NCBI RefSeq assembly: GCF_029871235.1
Contig: NZ_SSOM01000073.1
Location: 532,479-596,478, forward strand
From: Pseudomonas sp. BN411
GTDB taxonomy: Bacteria; Pseudomonadota; Gammaproteobacteria; Pseudomonadales; Pseudomonadaceae
Reading direction: 5' to 3'
DNA length: 64,000 bases
The position numbers and the translations under genes were made by a program. Numbering within the stretch: position 1 is the first letter of the stretch; each line of letters opens with the position of its first letter. A model generated the notes under the pieces. That model saw nothing but the letters and a program-made list of their open reading frames with translations, did no database searches and had not been told where the DNA came from. Shown here piece by piece: positions 1-8,574 of this stretch.

Positions 1-150
1 GCTTAGGATCGACGAAGCGGGCGCCCGGCACGTGGCCGGCCGCGTAACGGGCGGCGCTGGTGAGGTCGACCAGAATCAGCTCGTCGGCACCAAGCAGGGG
101 CGCCAGCTCGGCCGGTTCGATCACCAGCGGCAGGTTGGAGAAGGCAGACA
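1..150 (-). CDS. Rhodanese-like sulfurtransferase, partial (N-terminus only)
   Basis: Reverse-strand reading from an ATG at 150 gives MSAFSNLPLVIEPAEL..., followed by LILVDLTSAARYAAGHVPGA, the classical first-strand and loop pattern of a rhodanese domain (substrate-binding fold with 'GHVPGA'). The frame is open to the window edge, so only about 50 N-terminal residues are visible and the catalytic Cys lies outside. A good Shine-Dalgarno (TGGAGG) sits upstream. By position next to the HDOD and motAB genes it is probably the thiosulfate:cyanide sulfurtransferase known as rhdA in P. aeruginosa. That name is inferred from synteny, not from active-site residues. Confidence 0.8.
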
Positions 151-196
151 TGGAAGCCTCCAGTAATGGGCAAAGTGGCAGATTGTATAGGAAAGC

Positions 197-1720
197 CTAA
201 CGGCCGCGTCTGGCGAAGCTGGCGAGCGCACGCTCGATGCATTGGGCCGTCTTGGCGAAGGCGCGCAGGCTGATTTCGGCGAAGGGCGCGCCGTCCTGGT
301 CGGCCACCACCAGCATGGCCACCCGACCGTTCACGGCAATCGAGCGCAGCAGAAGGTGGTGCCCCGGGAACAGGCTCTTCAACTGGCCGGGCAGCAGGGC
401 GGAGAACTGCGCCATGTTGTCCGGCCCCAGGCGTAGCTGGACCGGCTGGCTGAGTAGGCGCCGCAGCACCTGGCTCTGGTTCGGGTCCAGCTGCAGGCCG
501 TTGGCGTCCTTGGGTAGGCCCACCTGCTGCTGGGCGAGCAGGCGGCTGTGGGTGCGGTCGGCCAGCAGCACCAGGACCCGGCGCATGCCGCCGCTTTCCA
601 GGGCGTCGCGGGCGCAGGCGGAAAGCTGCACCACGTTGGCGAAGGGGCTGGGCTCGCGGAGCAGCTCGCCGCAGTGGCGACGCCAGTCTTCCAGGGCGTC
701 GGCGGTAGGGGGCGGTGCTGCAACCGGTTCGCGGCGCAGGCGGTGCTGGTTCCACGGCCAGAGCAGTGCTTCGGCGGGGTGCCAGAGGTCGCCGCGGGCG
801 TGCAGGCGTCCGCTGTGTGCGGCGTGCTGGTGAACCTGCTGCTGCAGTTCGTCCAGCGGCACCTTCATGAACAGTCCGGTGAGGCGCTGCCAGCGCAGGC
901 TGTGTCCATCTCCCCAACCGACATGGGCGGAAACTGCCAGGCCGTTCGCCAGCAGGACGGTGTTGCCGGGCTGGGTCAGCCAGCGACTCAAGATGGGGTC
1001 GGCGTCCAGTTGCTGCGTCTGTTGCAGCGGATGTCCATTGTCGCGGGCAATGTGCACGGCCTTGACCAGCATGCGGCGGTCATCGCTCAGCAGGCGATAG
1101 CCCTGGATGATCCAGTCGGGCAGCTTCCAGTGCTCGGCGAGGGTCTGGCAGAGGCGCAACAACGGGACGCCGAGCAGTTCGCGTTCGACCTTGGCAGCCG
1201 GTTCGCCCTCGCCCAATACGCGCTTCTCCCAGGTATCGAACAGCTCCGGGTGGCTGGCCAGCAGCGGCCAGAGGGGGGAGAGGAACAGCAGGCTGCACCA
1301 GTGGATTTCCTGCCAGAGGCGGGCCAGCCGGGCGGCGAACAGACCGTTGGCCTGCTGCGCTGCGTGCTGGCTGATCAGCTGCAGCTGACGCAGCGACTGC
1401 GGGATGTCGTCCTCGGGGACGGCGGGCAGGCGATTGAGCAGGACTTCCGCGCGCTTCAGGCCCAGGCGGCTGAGGGCGACTTCCAGGCTTTCCGCCGGGC
1501 TGCTCAGCATGTTGCCGGCGGCATTGGCCTCGCGCAGCAGGCTCAGGGCGAGGGCGGGGCTGTCCTGGGTCAGGTCGGCGATATCGCGCAGGGAGCGGCG
1601 GCTATCACCCAATGCGCGGCGGACTTTTTCATGGGCGGCGGCGGGGACGGGCAGGCGCACCCCGTCGAGGTGCTTGATCCAGCTGTCGAGACTGCGTGGC
1701 ACGGGCTTTGCGGTTGACAT
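197..1720 (-). CDS. HDOD-domain protein
   Basis: A 507-residue protein whose N-terminal ~250 residues have the alpha-helical pattern of an HDOD domain (LPVPAAAHEKVRRAL..., 'DSPALALSLLREANAA', 'LEVALSRLGLKRAEVLL'). HDOD is a non-catalytic relative of HD phosphohydrolases found in bacterial signalling proteins. The C-terminal ~180 residues resemble a GAF-like sensory fold only weakly. The ATG at 1720 (MSTAKPVPRSL) is preferred. An upstream in-frame ATG at 1771 would add 17 residues lacking domain character and would run into the motA promoter. It lies 46 bp upstream of the rhodanese gene on the same strand and is divergent from motAB, which hints at a motility or signalling role but does not prove one. 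Confidence 0.75.
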   Translation of the reverse strand: MSTAKPVPRSLDSWIKHLDGVRLPVPAAAHEKVRRALGDSRRSLRDIADLTQDSPALALSLLREANAAGNMLSSPAESLEVALSRLGLKRAEVLLNRLPAVPEDDIPQSLRQLQLISQHAAQQANGLFAARLARLWQEIHWCSLLFLSPLWPLLASHPELFDTWEKRVLGEGEPAAKVERELLGVPLLRLCQTLAEHWKLPDWIIQGYRLLSDDRRMLVKAVHIARDNGHPLQQTQQLDADPILSRWLTQPGNTVLLANGLAVSAHVGWGDGHSLRWQRLTGLFMKVPLDELQQQVHQHAAHSGRLHARGDLWHPAEALLWPWNQHRLRREPVAAPPPTADALEDWRRHCGELLREPSPFANVVQLSACARDALESGGMRRVLVLLADRTHSRLLAQQQVGLPKDANGLQLDPNQSQVLRRLLSQPVQLRLGPDNMAQFSALLPGQLKSLFPGHHLLLRSIAVNGRVAMLVVADQDGAPFAEISLRAFAKTAQCIERALASFARRGR

Positions 1721-1756
1721 AGGGGGCCGCCAATCTGGCTTTTCGCCTGAACAGGC

Positions 1757-1783
1757 TATAGTCTGGCGCATATCTTCCGATAA
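1757..1783 (+). promoter_or_regulatory. Sigma-28 (FliA) promoter for motAB
   Basis: TATAGTCT at 1757-1764, an 11-bp spacer, and TCCGATAA at 1776-1783 compare with the flagellar sigma-28 consensus TAAAGTTT-N11-GCCGATAA: 6/8 and 7/8 matches with the exact spacing. The predicted start of transcription would be near 1790, about 48 nt before the motA ATG. The element lies at the divergent HDOD start region. Confidence 0.65.
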
Positions 1784-1837
1784 TTAGAAGGGGCTCTTTT
1801 CATAACCCTTTCTACTGACTCTTCAAGCTTCCTTCCT

Positions 1838-2689
1838 ATGGCAAAAATCATCGGCATCATCGTCGTATTCGCCAGCGTGCTCGGTGGATACATCCTGTCT
1901 CACGGCAAGCTTGCCGCGCTGATCCAGCCCTTCGAGGTGATGATCATCGGCGGCGCGGCGCTGGGTGCCTTCCTCCAGGCCAACCCCGGCAGCACGACGA
2001 TGATCGTGTTCAAGAAGTCGCTGAAGATGTTCGGCACCCGCTTCACCCACGGCTTCTATCTTGAAGTGCTGCGCCTGCTCTACGAAATCCTCAACAAGAG
2101 CCGCCGCGAAGGGATGATGGCCATCGAGGCCGACATCGAGGACGCCCCCGCCAGCCCCATCTTCAGCAAGTACCCGGGCATCCTCAAGGATGAACGGATG
2201 ACCGCCTACATCTGCGATTACCTGCGCATCATGTCCTCCGGCAACATGGCGCCCCACGAGCTCGAGGGCCTGTTCGACATGGAACTGGCCAGCCTGAAGG
2301 AAGAGCTGGAGCACCCGGCACACGCGGTCAACCGTATCGCCGACGGCCTGCCGGGCTTCGGTATCGTCGCGGCGGTACTTGGCATCGTGGTCACCATGGC
2401 GATGCTGGGCGAAGCCGAGCAGGCCGCCCTTGGCCAACACGTGGGTGCGGCGCTGGTGGGTACTTTCCTCGGTATTCTCGCGGCTTACGGCTTTTTCGGT
2501 CCGCTGGCGGTGTCCCTGGAACACGACGCCCGTGAAGAACTGAACGTATTCGAGGCGATCAAGGCCTGCCTGGTGGCCTCGGCGTCCGGCATGCCGCCGT
2601 CGCTGGCGGTGGAATTCGGTCGCAAGACGCTGTTCCCGGCCCACCGCCCGAGCTTCAGCGAGCTGGAGCAGGCCGTACGCGGCAGTTGA
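1838..2689 (+). CDS. motA: Flagellar motor stator protein MotA
   Basis: 283 residues, the usual length for pseudomonad MotA. The N-terminus MAKIIGIIVVFASVLGGYIL begins the first of four membrane segments; 'VMIIGGAALGAFLQANP' is the second, and the third and fourth are near residues 168-190 and 205-222. The large cytoplasmic loop between segments 2 and 3 carries the charged residues that contact FliG. MotA with MotB forms the ion-conducting stator that drives flagellar rotation. It is followed 10 bp later by motB, so the two are co-transcribed, and it is preceded by a sigma-28-type promoter. Confidence 0.97.
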   Translation: MAKIIGIIVVFASVLGGYILSHGKLAALIQPFEVMIIGGAALGAFLQANPGSTTMIVFKKSLKMFGTRFTHGFYLEVLRLLYEILNKSRREGMMAIEADIEDAPASPIFSKYPGILKDERMTAYICDYLRIMSSGNMAPHELEGLFDMELASLKEELEHPAHAVNRIADGLPGFGIVAAVLGIVVTMAMLGEAEQAALGQHVGAALVGTFLGILAAYGFFGPLAVSLEHDAREELNVFEAIKACLVASASGMPPSLAVEFGRKTLFPAHRPSFSELEQAVRGS

Positions 2690-2699
2690 AGGCTGAGTC

Positions 2700-3752
2700 A
2701 TGGAGAACAACCAGCCGATCATCGTCAAGCGCGTCAAACGCTACGCCGCCGGTCACCACGGCGGCGCGTGGAAGATCGCCTTCGCCGACTTCGCCACCGC
2801 GATGATGGCGTTCTTCCTGGTGCTCTGGCTGATGTCCTCGGCCACCCCGGAGCAGAAGAAAGCCATCTCCGGCTACTTCAAGGACCCCATCGGCTTCACC
2901 GAAAGCGCCAGCCCGTATGTCATCGACCTGGGCGGCACGCCCACGCCCGCGCCTGACCGCACCTTGAATCCCGAGCTGAAGGATGCCCCCGATTCCCAGG
3001 AATCGGCGGCCGACTCCACGGACAAGACCCAGGTGGACGCCAGCCAGGTGGAAACCCTGGCCGACCAGATCGAGCGCGAGCGCCTGGAGCTGTTGCTGCA
3101 GGAGTTGCAGAACAAGGTCGAAGAGAACCCTGAGCTGCGCAAGTTCAAGGATCAGATTCTCTTTGAAATCACCCAGGACGGCCTGCGCATCCAGATCATG
3201 GATGCCGCCAACCGGCCCATGTTCGACCTCGGCAGCGCACGCCTGCAGCCGTACTTCGAAGACATCCTGTTGATCCTCGCCGAGACCATCAAGGCTGTGC
3301 CGAACAAGATCAGCATCAGCGGCCACACCGATGCCAAGCCTTATGCCGGCGCTGGCGATTTCGGCAATTGGGAGTTGTCCGCCGGTCGTGCCAACGCTGC
3401 GCGTCGCACCCTGATCGCTGGCGGTTACCCGGAAGACCAGGTGGCGCGGGTGGTGGGTTATGCCTCGTCGGCGTTGTTCGACCGCAAGGACCCGTTCAAC
3501 CCGGTCAATCGCCGTATCGACATCATCGTCCTTACCAAGAAGGCCCAGCGTGCCATCGAGGGTGAGCAGGGCGACGGTGCCAAGCCTGAGGAAGGGCAGC
3601 AGCCCCCGCCTCCCGCCAGTGATGCCGCGCCGTCGGCTCCGGCTATCCCGGCGGGCGATCCGGCCGCGCCCGTGCAGCCGCGTGAGCTGCGGGAGAAGCT
3701 GAACATCTTCGAAGACGGCGTGCTGAAGATGGACCAGCCCAAGGGGCAGTGA
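2700..3752 (+). CDS. motB: Flagellar motor stator protein MotB
   Basis: 350 residues. A short basic cytoplasmic N-terminus is followed by a single membrane helix (AFADFATAMMAFFLVLWLM) with the ion-binding aspartate at residue 30. A proline/acidic linker with a coiled-coil-like stretch (about residues 110-145) leads to a C-terminal OmpA/MotB peptidoglycan-binding domain at about 150-280 ('ISGHTDAKPY', 'NWELSAGRANAARRTLI', 'NRRIDIIVL'). A Pro/Ala-rich tail of about 60 residues follows. It anchors the stator to the cell wall while MotA conducts protons. It shares a transcript with motA and ends before a bidirectional terminator. Confidence 0.97.
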   Translation: MENNQPIIVKRVKRYAAGHHGGAWKIAFADFATAMMAFFLVLWLMSSATPEQKKAISGYFKDPIGFTESASPYVIDLGGTPTPAPDRTLNPELKDAPDSQESAADSTDKTQVDASQVETLADQIERERLELLLQELQNKVEENPELRKFKDQILFEITQDGLRIQIMDAANRPMFDLGSARLQPYFEDILLILAETIKAVPNKISISGHTDAKPYAGAGDFGNWELSAGRANAARRTLIAGGYPEDQVARVVGYASSALFDRKDPFNPVNRRIDIIVLTKKAQRAIEGEQGDGAKPEEGQQPPPPASDAAPSAPAIPAGDPAAPVQPRELREKLNIFEDGVLKMDQPKGQ

Positions 3753-3765
3753 TTGCCGCACTAAT

Positions 3766-3795
3766 GAAAAGGCCACGCATTGCGTGGCCTTTTTC
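3766..3795. terminator. Bidirectional Rho-independent terminator, motB/rsgA
   Basis: AAAAGGCCACGCA-TTGCGTGGCCTTTTT: an 8-bp GC-rich stem flanked by an A-run and a T-run, so it can serve motB on the plus strand and rsgA, which ends at 3810, on the minus strand. Confidence 0.9.
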
Positions 3796-3809
3796 GTTTC
3801 CGCCGAGCC

Positions 3810-4841
3810 TCAGTACTCGTCTTGGGGCAGGCTGGCGAGGATGTGCCGGTAGCTCGCCATCCGTTGCGGATGCACGCGGCCATCTTCCAACGCCTTGAGC
3901 AGGGCGCAGCCCGGTTCGCGGTCGTGCTTGCAGTCGCGGAAGCGGCAGGTTCCGAGCAGCTCGTTGAACTCGACGAAGCCGGCCTCTACATCGCCGCGGC
4001 TGACATGCCCCAGACCGAACTCGCGGATACCGGGGGAGTCGATCAGCTCGCCACCGCCCGGGAAGTGGAACAGGCGCGCCGTCGTGGTGGTGTGGGTGCC
4101 CTTGCCGGTGAGTTCGGACAGCGCGCCTACGCGAGTGTCCACGCCCGGCAAGAGGCTGTTGACCAGCGACGACTTGCCCACGCCGGACTGGCCGACGAAC
4201 ACGCTGATGTGGCCGTCGAGCCGGGCCATCAGGTCTTCCATGCCGCCGCCTTCGCGCGCCGATACTTCCAGCAGCGGGTAGCCCAGTTGGCGATACACGC
4301 CGAGCAGGTCGTCGAGCATGGCGGCGTTTTCGTCATCCACCAGATCGGCCTTGTTCAGCAGCAGTAGTGGGTGAATGCCAGCGTGCTCGGCCGCAATCAG
4401 GTAACGGTCGATCAGGTTGGCGTGCGGATGCGGGAGCGGGGCGAAGACGATGACGATCTGGTCGACGTTGGCCGCCACCGGCTTGAGCACGCCTCGCATG
4501 TCCGGCCGGCACAGCTCGGAGCTGCGGGGCAACTGGGCGACGATCACGCCGCTGCCCTGGTTGCCATGGCGCCAGACCACGCGGTCGCCGGTGACCAGCG
4601 GCGGTAGGTTGGCACGCAGGTGGCAACGCACGATTTCGCCGGACTGTTCACCTTCCAGGGCTTCAACTTCCACCTGGACGCCGAAGTGGGCGATCACCAG
4701 GCCCGTTTGCTCGGGGCCGAGGTCGCCTCCCTCGAGTTCTTCGAGTGCGCGCGACTCCCGCTTGGCTGCGCGGGCGGCGCGCTCCTCCTGAATCTTCTCG
4801 ATGCGCCAGCTCTGCCGGCGGGTAAGTTGGCGTTTGGCCAT
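3810..4841 (-). CDS. rsgA: Ribosome small-subunit GTPase RsgA
   Basis: 343 residues. A basic N-terminal extension ([20 protein letters not shown]) precedes an OB-fold of about 70 residues and a circularly permuted GTPase domain: the G4-type 'LLLNKADL' comes before the P-loop '[10 protein letters not shown]' and the G3-like '[10 protein letters not shown]'. A C-terminal zinc-binding segment ([14 protein letters not shown]) gives the Cys-Cys-His-Cys set. RsgA is a late 30S assembly factor that hydrolyses GTP on the ribosome. It is divergent from orn with a 95-bp gap, an arrangement conserved in pseudomonads. Confidence 0.97.
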   Translation of the reverse strand: MAKRQLTRRQSWRIEKIQEERAARAAKRESRALEELEGGDLGPEQTGLVIAHFGVQVEVEALEGEQSGEIVRCHLRANLPPLVTGDRVVWRHGNQGSGVIVAQLPRSSELCRPDMRGVLKPVAANVDQIVIVFAPLPHPHANLIDRYLIAAEHAGIHPLLLLNKADLVDDENAAMLDDLLGVYRQLGYPLLEVSAREGGGMEDLMARLDGHISVFVGQSGVGKSSLVNSLLPGVDTRVGALSELTGKGTHTTTTARLFHFPGGGELIDSPGIREFGLGHVSRGDVEAGFVEFNELLGTCRFRDCKHDREPGCALLKALEDGRVHPQRMASYRHILASLPQDEY

Positions 4842-4905
4842 GGTGGTTCCGCTTGAAAAAAACCGCGCGAGTTTAGCACGCAGCCCGCAGCAGCAGGCTC
4901 TAAGC

Positions 4906-4911
4906 TAGAAT
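4906..4911 (+). promoter_or_regulatory. Candidate -10 element for orn
   Basis: TAGAAT, 25 bp before the orn ATG, is a good -10 hexamer. No convincing -35 is seen at the expected distance, so the call is tentative. Confidence 0.35.
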
Positions 4912-4936
4912 GCGCGCTTCGCCCTGGAGACCGAAT

Positions 4937-5479
4937 ATGCAGAATGCCCTGAACCTGATCTGGATCGATCTGGAAATGACCGGCCTGAACCCGGACACGG
5001 ACGTGATCATCGAGATGGCCACCATCGTGACCGACAGCGATCTGAACGTGCTGGCCGAGGGACCGACCATCGCGATCCACCAGAGCGACGAGATTCTCGC
5101 CGGCATGGATGAGTGGAACACGCGCCAGCATGGCCAGAGCGGCCTCACCCAGCGAGTGCGCGAAAGCCAGATCAGCATGGCGGAAGCCGAGGCTCAGACC
5201 CTGGCCTTCCTCGATCAGTGGGTGCCCAAGGGCAAATCGCCGATCTGCGGCAACAGCATCTGCCAGGACCGCCGCTTCCTCTACCGCCACATGCCGCAGC
5301 TGGAAGCTTATTTCCACTACCGCAACCTCGATGTGTCCACCGTGAAGGAGCTGGCTGCACGCTGGGCGCCGAAAGTGCGTGACGGGGTGAAGAAGAGCAG
5401 CAGCCACCTGGCGCTGGATGACATCCGTGACTCGATCGCGGAGCTACAGCATTACCGGGAACACTTCTTCAAGATCTGA
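4937..5479 (+). CDS. orn: Oligoribonuclease
   Basis: 180 residues starting [19 protein letters not shown], a DEDDh 3'-5' exoribonuclease. The first Asp-Glu pair is in 'WIDLEMTGL', with further acidic/His residues in 'SSHLALDDI' near the C-terminus. The enzyme degrades diribonucleotides, including pGpG from c-di-GMP turnover. The ATG at 4937 has GGAG 8 bp upstream; an earlier in-frame ATG at 4910 falls in the -10-like TAGAAT region and is rejected. It converges with queG, with 1 bp between their ends. Confidence 0.97.
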   Translation: MQNALNLIWIDLEMTGLNPDTDVIIEMATIVTDSDLNVLAEGPTIAIHQSDEILAGMDEWNTRQHGQSGLTQRVRESQISMAEAEAQTLAFLDQWVPKGKSPICGNSICQDRRFLYRHMPQLEAYFHYRNLDVSTVKELAARWAPKVRDGVKKSSSHLALDDIRDSIAELQHYREHFFKI

Positions 5480-5480
5480 T

Positions 5481-6551
5481 TCAGGCCGCGCTTGCCCCAT
5501 GGCGGGCGAGCGCCCACTCCACATGCTCGCGCACCAGCGCCGACGGATGTTCGCGGCGCAGCCGCAGGGCCTCCAGCACCGGAATGCTCGAAGGCGCATT
5601 GCCAAGTCCCACTGCCAGGTTGCGCAACCAGCGCTCATAACCTGCGCGGCGCAGGGGTGAGCCTTCGGTGCGGCTGAGGAACTCTTCCTCGCTCCAGCGG
5701 AACAGTTCCGCCAGTTCTGCATTGTCCAGGCCATGGCGCGGTTGGAAGTCGCCTTCGCCGGAAGGGCGGGCGAAGCGGTTCCAGGGGCAGACCATCTGAC
5801 AGTCATCGCAGCCGAACACGCGATTGCCGATCAGCGGACGCAGGTCTTCGGGAATGCTGCCCTTGTACTCGATGGTCAGGTAGGAAATGCAGCGCCGCGC
5901 GTCCAGTTGGTAGGGACCGACGAAAGCCGCAGTCGGGCAGATGTCCAGGCAGGCCGAGCAGCGGCCGCAGTGCTCACTGCCATGGGGATCGTCCACCGGC
6001 AGCGGGGCGTCGACAAACAGTTCGCCGAGGAAGAAGTAGCTGCCGGCCTTGCGGTTGAGTACCAGGGTGTTCTTGCCGATCCAGCCGAGGCCCGCCTGCT
6101 CGGCGATGGCCTTCTCCAGTACCGGCGCGCTGTCGACAAAGGCGCGGTAGCTGAACGGACCTATGGCCTTCTCGATGCGCTCGGCCAAGTGCTGCAGGCG
6201 TTTGCGGATCAGCTTGTGGTAGTCGCGGCCCAGGGCGTAGCGCGAGACATAGGCCTTCTCCGGTTGCCCCAGCACCTTGGCCATTCGCGTGTCGCCGGGC
6301 AGGTAGTCCATGCGCAGGGAGATCACCCGCAGCGTGCCGGGTACCAGTTCGTCTGGGTGAGAACGCTTGCTGCCGTGGGCGGCCATGTAGTCCATCTCGC
6401 CCTGGTAGCCGGCCTCCAGCCAGCGTTGCAGGTGGCCTTCATGCTCGCCGAGCTCCACGCCGGTGATGCCCACCTGCTGGAAGCCTAGTTCGCGGCCCCA
6501 CTCCTTGATGGATTGGGCGAGCGTGGCGAGATCTTGCGTGGAAAGGGTCAT
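5481..6551 (-). CDS. queG: Epoxyqueuosine reductase QueG
   Basis: 356 residues. The C-terminal half carries two ferredoxin-like 4Fe-4S motifs, 'CGRCSACLDICP' and 'CDDCQMVCPW'. The N-terminal half has the QueG cobalamin-binding fold ('YARGRDYH'-type segment YALGRDYHKLIRKRL). It is followed by a HEAT-like tail (about residues 285-350). The enzyme reduces epoxyqueuosine to queuosine in the wobble position of tRNA. It is divergent from nnrD across 68 bp that contain TATAAT at 6582-6587. Confidence 0.95.
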   Translation of the reverse strand: MTLSTQDLATLAQSIKEWGRELGFQQVGITGVELGEHEGHLQRWLEAGYQGEMDYMAAHGSKRSHPDELVPGTLRVISLRMDYLPGDTRMAKVLGQPEKAYVSRYALGRDYHKLIRKRLQHLAERIEKAIGPFSYRAFVDSAPVLEKAIAEQAGLGWIGKNTLVLNRKAGSYFFLGELFVDAPLPVDDPHGSEHCGRCSACLDICPTAAFVGPYQLDARRCISYLTIEYKGSIPEDLRPLIGNRVFGCDDCQMVCPWNRFARPSGEGDFQPRHGLDNAELAELFRWSEEEFLSRTEGSPLRRAGYERWLRNLAVGLGNAPSSIPVLEALRLRREHPSALVREHVEWALARHGASAA

Positions 6552-6581
6552 GCTGGTGCGAGCAACCGGTGTCGAGGTGGA

Positions 6582-6587
6582 TATAAT
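6582..6587 (+). promoter_or_regulatory. Candidate -10 hexamer between queG and nnrD
   Basis: A perfect TATAAT, 33 bp before the nnrD start codon, in the divergent intergenic region. The -35 region is not recognisable, so direction and activity are inferred. It plausibly heads the nnrD-tsaE-amiB-mutL-miaA-hfq-hflX-hflKC superoperon. Confidence 0.4.
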
Positions 6588-6619
6588 TCTGCCAGACCTC
6601 GCTGCTGCAACCGAATCCC

Positions 6620-8119
6620 ATGCTTTCTTACCGCGACGACCTGCCCATTTCGCTCCATTCTGCCGCCCAGGTGCGGGACCTCGATGCGCGCCTCATCGCC
6701 GCCGGCACGCCCGGCTTCGAGTTGATGCAGCGTGCCGCCCACGCGACCTGGCGCGCCCTGCGTCGGCGTTGGCCGGAAGCCGGCAGCCTCAGCGTGCTGG
6801 CCGGGCGGGGTAACAATGCCGGCGATGGCTACCTGGTTGCGGCCCTGGCCCAGCGTGCTGGTTGGCACGTGAAGGTACTGGCCGTGGGCGCTGCCGATGC
6901 GCTGACCGGCGACGCGGCGCTGGCGCGGGATGAGGCCGCCGCCGTAGGCGTCACCATTCAGCCCTGGAGCGAATGCGCCGTCCTTGAGGGCGTGGTGGTG
7001 GATGCCCTGCTGGGCACCGGGCTGTCTGGCGATGTGCGTGAACCCTACGCCCAGGCCATCCGCCTGCTCAACGCCAGTGGCCTGCCGGTACTGGCCGTGG
7101 ACATCCCATCCGGCGTCTGCGCCGACACCGGCCGCGTGCTTGGCGTGGCGGTGCGTGCGGACCTGACGGTGACCTTCATCGGACTCAAGCTGGGTTTGTT
7201 TACCGCCGATGCTCCGAACCAGGTGGGCGAGCTGGTTTTCGACGATCTGCAGGCCGATCCTGCCCTGGTCGCGGTGACGGCCCGTATCGCCGAACGTATG
7301 GCGGCCGGCAGCCTGAGGCGCCTGGCGCCGCGTCCGCGCACCGCGCACAAGGGGCAGTTCGGCCACCTGCTGGTGGTCGGCGGCGACCGTGGGCTGGGCG
7401 GCGCAGCGCTGCTTGCGGCGGAGAGTGCGCTGCGAAGCGGGGCCGGGCTGGTGTCGCTGGCGACCCGGCCGGAGCACGTGATGGCCGCTCTGGCACGGCG
7501 TCCGGAAGTGATGTGTGCCGGCGTGAGCTCGGCCAACCAGCTGCTGGCCCTGGCGGACAGGGCTGATGTGGTGGTGGCGGGGCCTGGCCTGGGGCAGGAC
7601 GCCTGGGGGCGCAGCCTGCTCAGCGTCCTCGCTGGCCTGGAATCGTTCCAGGTATGGGACGCCGATGCGCTCAATATGCTGGCGGGCGAGCACGTCCGCC
7701 TGCCTGCGGGCAGCGTGATCACGCCTCATCCGGGCGAGGCCGCGCGCCTGCTGGGAATTTCCACTGCCGAGGTTCAGGCCGACCGGCCGCGCGCGGTGCT
7801 TGCTCTGGCGCAGAAATTCGATGCTGTCGTCCTGCTTAAGGGCGCCGGCAGTCTGGTGGCGGCCCCCGATGGCCGTCTCGCACTCTGTGATCGCGGCCAT
7901 CCGGTCATGGCCGGAGCCGGGCTCGGCGATGTACTCGCCGGGTTGATAGGTGCCTTGCTCGCCCAGGGGATGGACGCCTACTCGGCCACCCGCCTGGCCG
8001 TTTGGCTACACGCCTGCGCGGGCGAGAGCCTGGCCCGGGGCGGCCGGGGGCTGGCAGCCAGTGATCTCATTCCGACCATTCGTCAGTTGCTCGAGGAGTT
8101 TGCACCGTGCCTGAAGTGA
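6620..8119 (+). CDS. nnrD: Bifunctional NAD(P)HX epimerase / ADP-dependent dehydratase
   Basis: 499 residues with the YjeF architecture. The N-terminal epimerase domain (about 1-215) has 'VLAGRGNNAGDGYLVA' and 'VDIPSGVCADTG'. The C-terminal ribokinase-like dehydratase (about 225-495) has 'HKGQFGHLLVVGGD', 'VVVAGPGLGQD', 'TPHPGEAARLL' and 'VMAGAGLGDVLAGLIGALLAQ'. It repairs hydrated NADH/NADPH. The start at 6620 (MLSYRDDLPISLH) lies directly after the divergent promoter region. The 3' end overlaps tsaE by 13 bp, indicating translational coupling in the long operon. The alternative old name is yjeF. Confidence 0.93.
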   Translation: MLSYRDDLPISLHSAAQVRDLDARLIAAGTPGFELMQRAAHATWRALRRRWPEAGSLSVLAGRGNNAGDGYLVAALAQRAGWHVKVLAVGAADALTGDAALARDEAAAVGVTIQPWSECAVLEGVVVDALLGTGLSGDVREPYAQAIRLLNASGLPVLAVDIPSGVCADTGRVLGVAVRADLTVTFIGLKLGLFTADAPNQVGELVFDDLQADPALVAVTARIAERMAAGSLRRLAPRPRTAHKGQFGHLLVVGGDRGLGGAALLAAESALRSGAGLVSLATRPEHVMAALARRPEVMCAGVSSANQLLALADRADVVVAGPGLGQDAWGRSLLSVLAGLESFQVWDADALNMLAGEHVRLPAGSVITPHPGEAARLLGISTAEVQADRPRAVLALAQKFDAVVLLKGAGSLVAAPDGRLALCDRGHPVMAGAGLGDVLAGLIGALLAQGMDAYSATRLAVWLHACAGESLARGGRGLAASDLIPTIRQLLEEFAPCLK

Positions 8120-8574
8120 TCCTGTATGCCGAAGGCGAGGAGGCCATGATGGCCCTCGGCGCTCGTCTCGCGACCCTGACCGAAGGGCACGGCATTCTCT
8201 ATCTGCACGGGGATCTTGGAGCGGGCAAGACCACGCTATCTCGCGGCCTCCTGCGGGGGTTGGGTCATGGCGGTGCGGTGAAAAGCCCCACCTTCACCCT
8301 GGTCGAGCCTTATGAAATAGGTGACAAGCGCGCCTTCCATTTCGATCTATATCGTCTGGCCGACCCGGAAGAACTGGAATTTCTGGGTATCCGCGACTAC
8401 TTCGAAGGCGACGCGTTGTGCCTGATCGAGTGGCCCCAGCGGGGCGCCGGCATTTTGCCAAAGGCCGACCTGGACATTAACATTACGCCGCAAGCGGGCG
8501 GCCGTTCGCTGCGTTTTTCGCCACATACCAAACGTGGCGAAGCATGGTGTGCCGCCCTGGCCTTGGGAGCATGA
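8107..8574 (+). CDS. tsaE: tRNA threonylcarbamoyladenosine biosynthesis ATPase TsaE
   Basis: 155 residues starting at a GTG (MPEVILYAEGEEAMMAL) inside the end of nnrD. The Walker A 'GDLGAGKTTLSRGLL', the 'KSPTFTLVEPY' segment and the 'HFDLYRL' motif are the TsaE/YjeE hallmarks. TsaE works with TsaB and TsaD to make t6A37 on ANN-decoding tRNAs. Its stop overlaps the amiB ATG (ATGA), so amiB translation is probably coupled. Confidence 0.95.
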   Translation: MPEVILYAEGEEAMMALGARLATLTEGHGILYLHGDLGAGKTTLSRGLLRGLGHGGAVKSPTFTLVEPYEIGDKRAFHFDLYRLADPEELEFLGIRDYFEGDALCLIEWPQRGAGILPKADLDINITPQAGGRSLRFSPHTKRGEAWCAALALGA

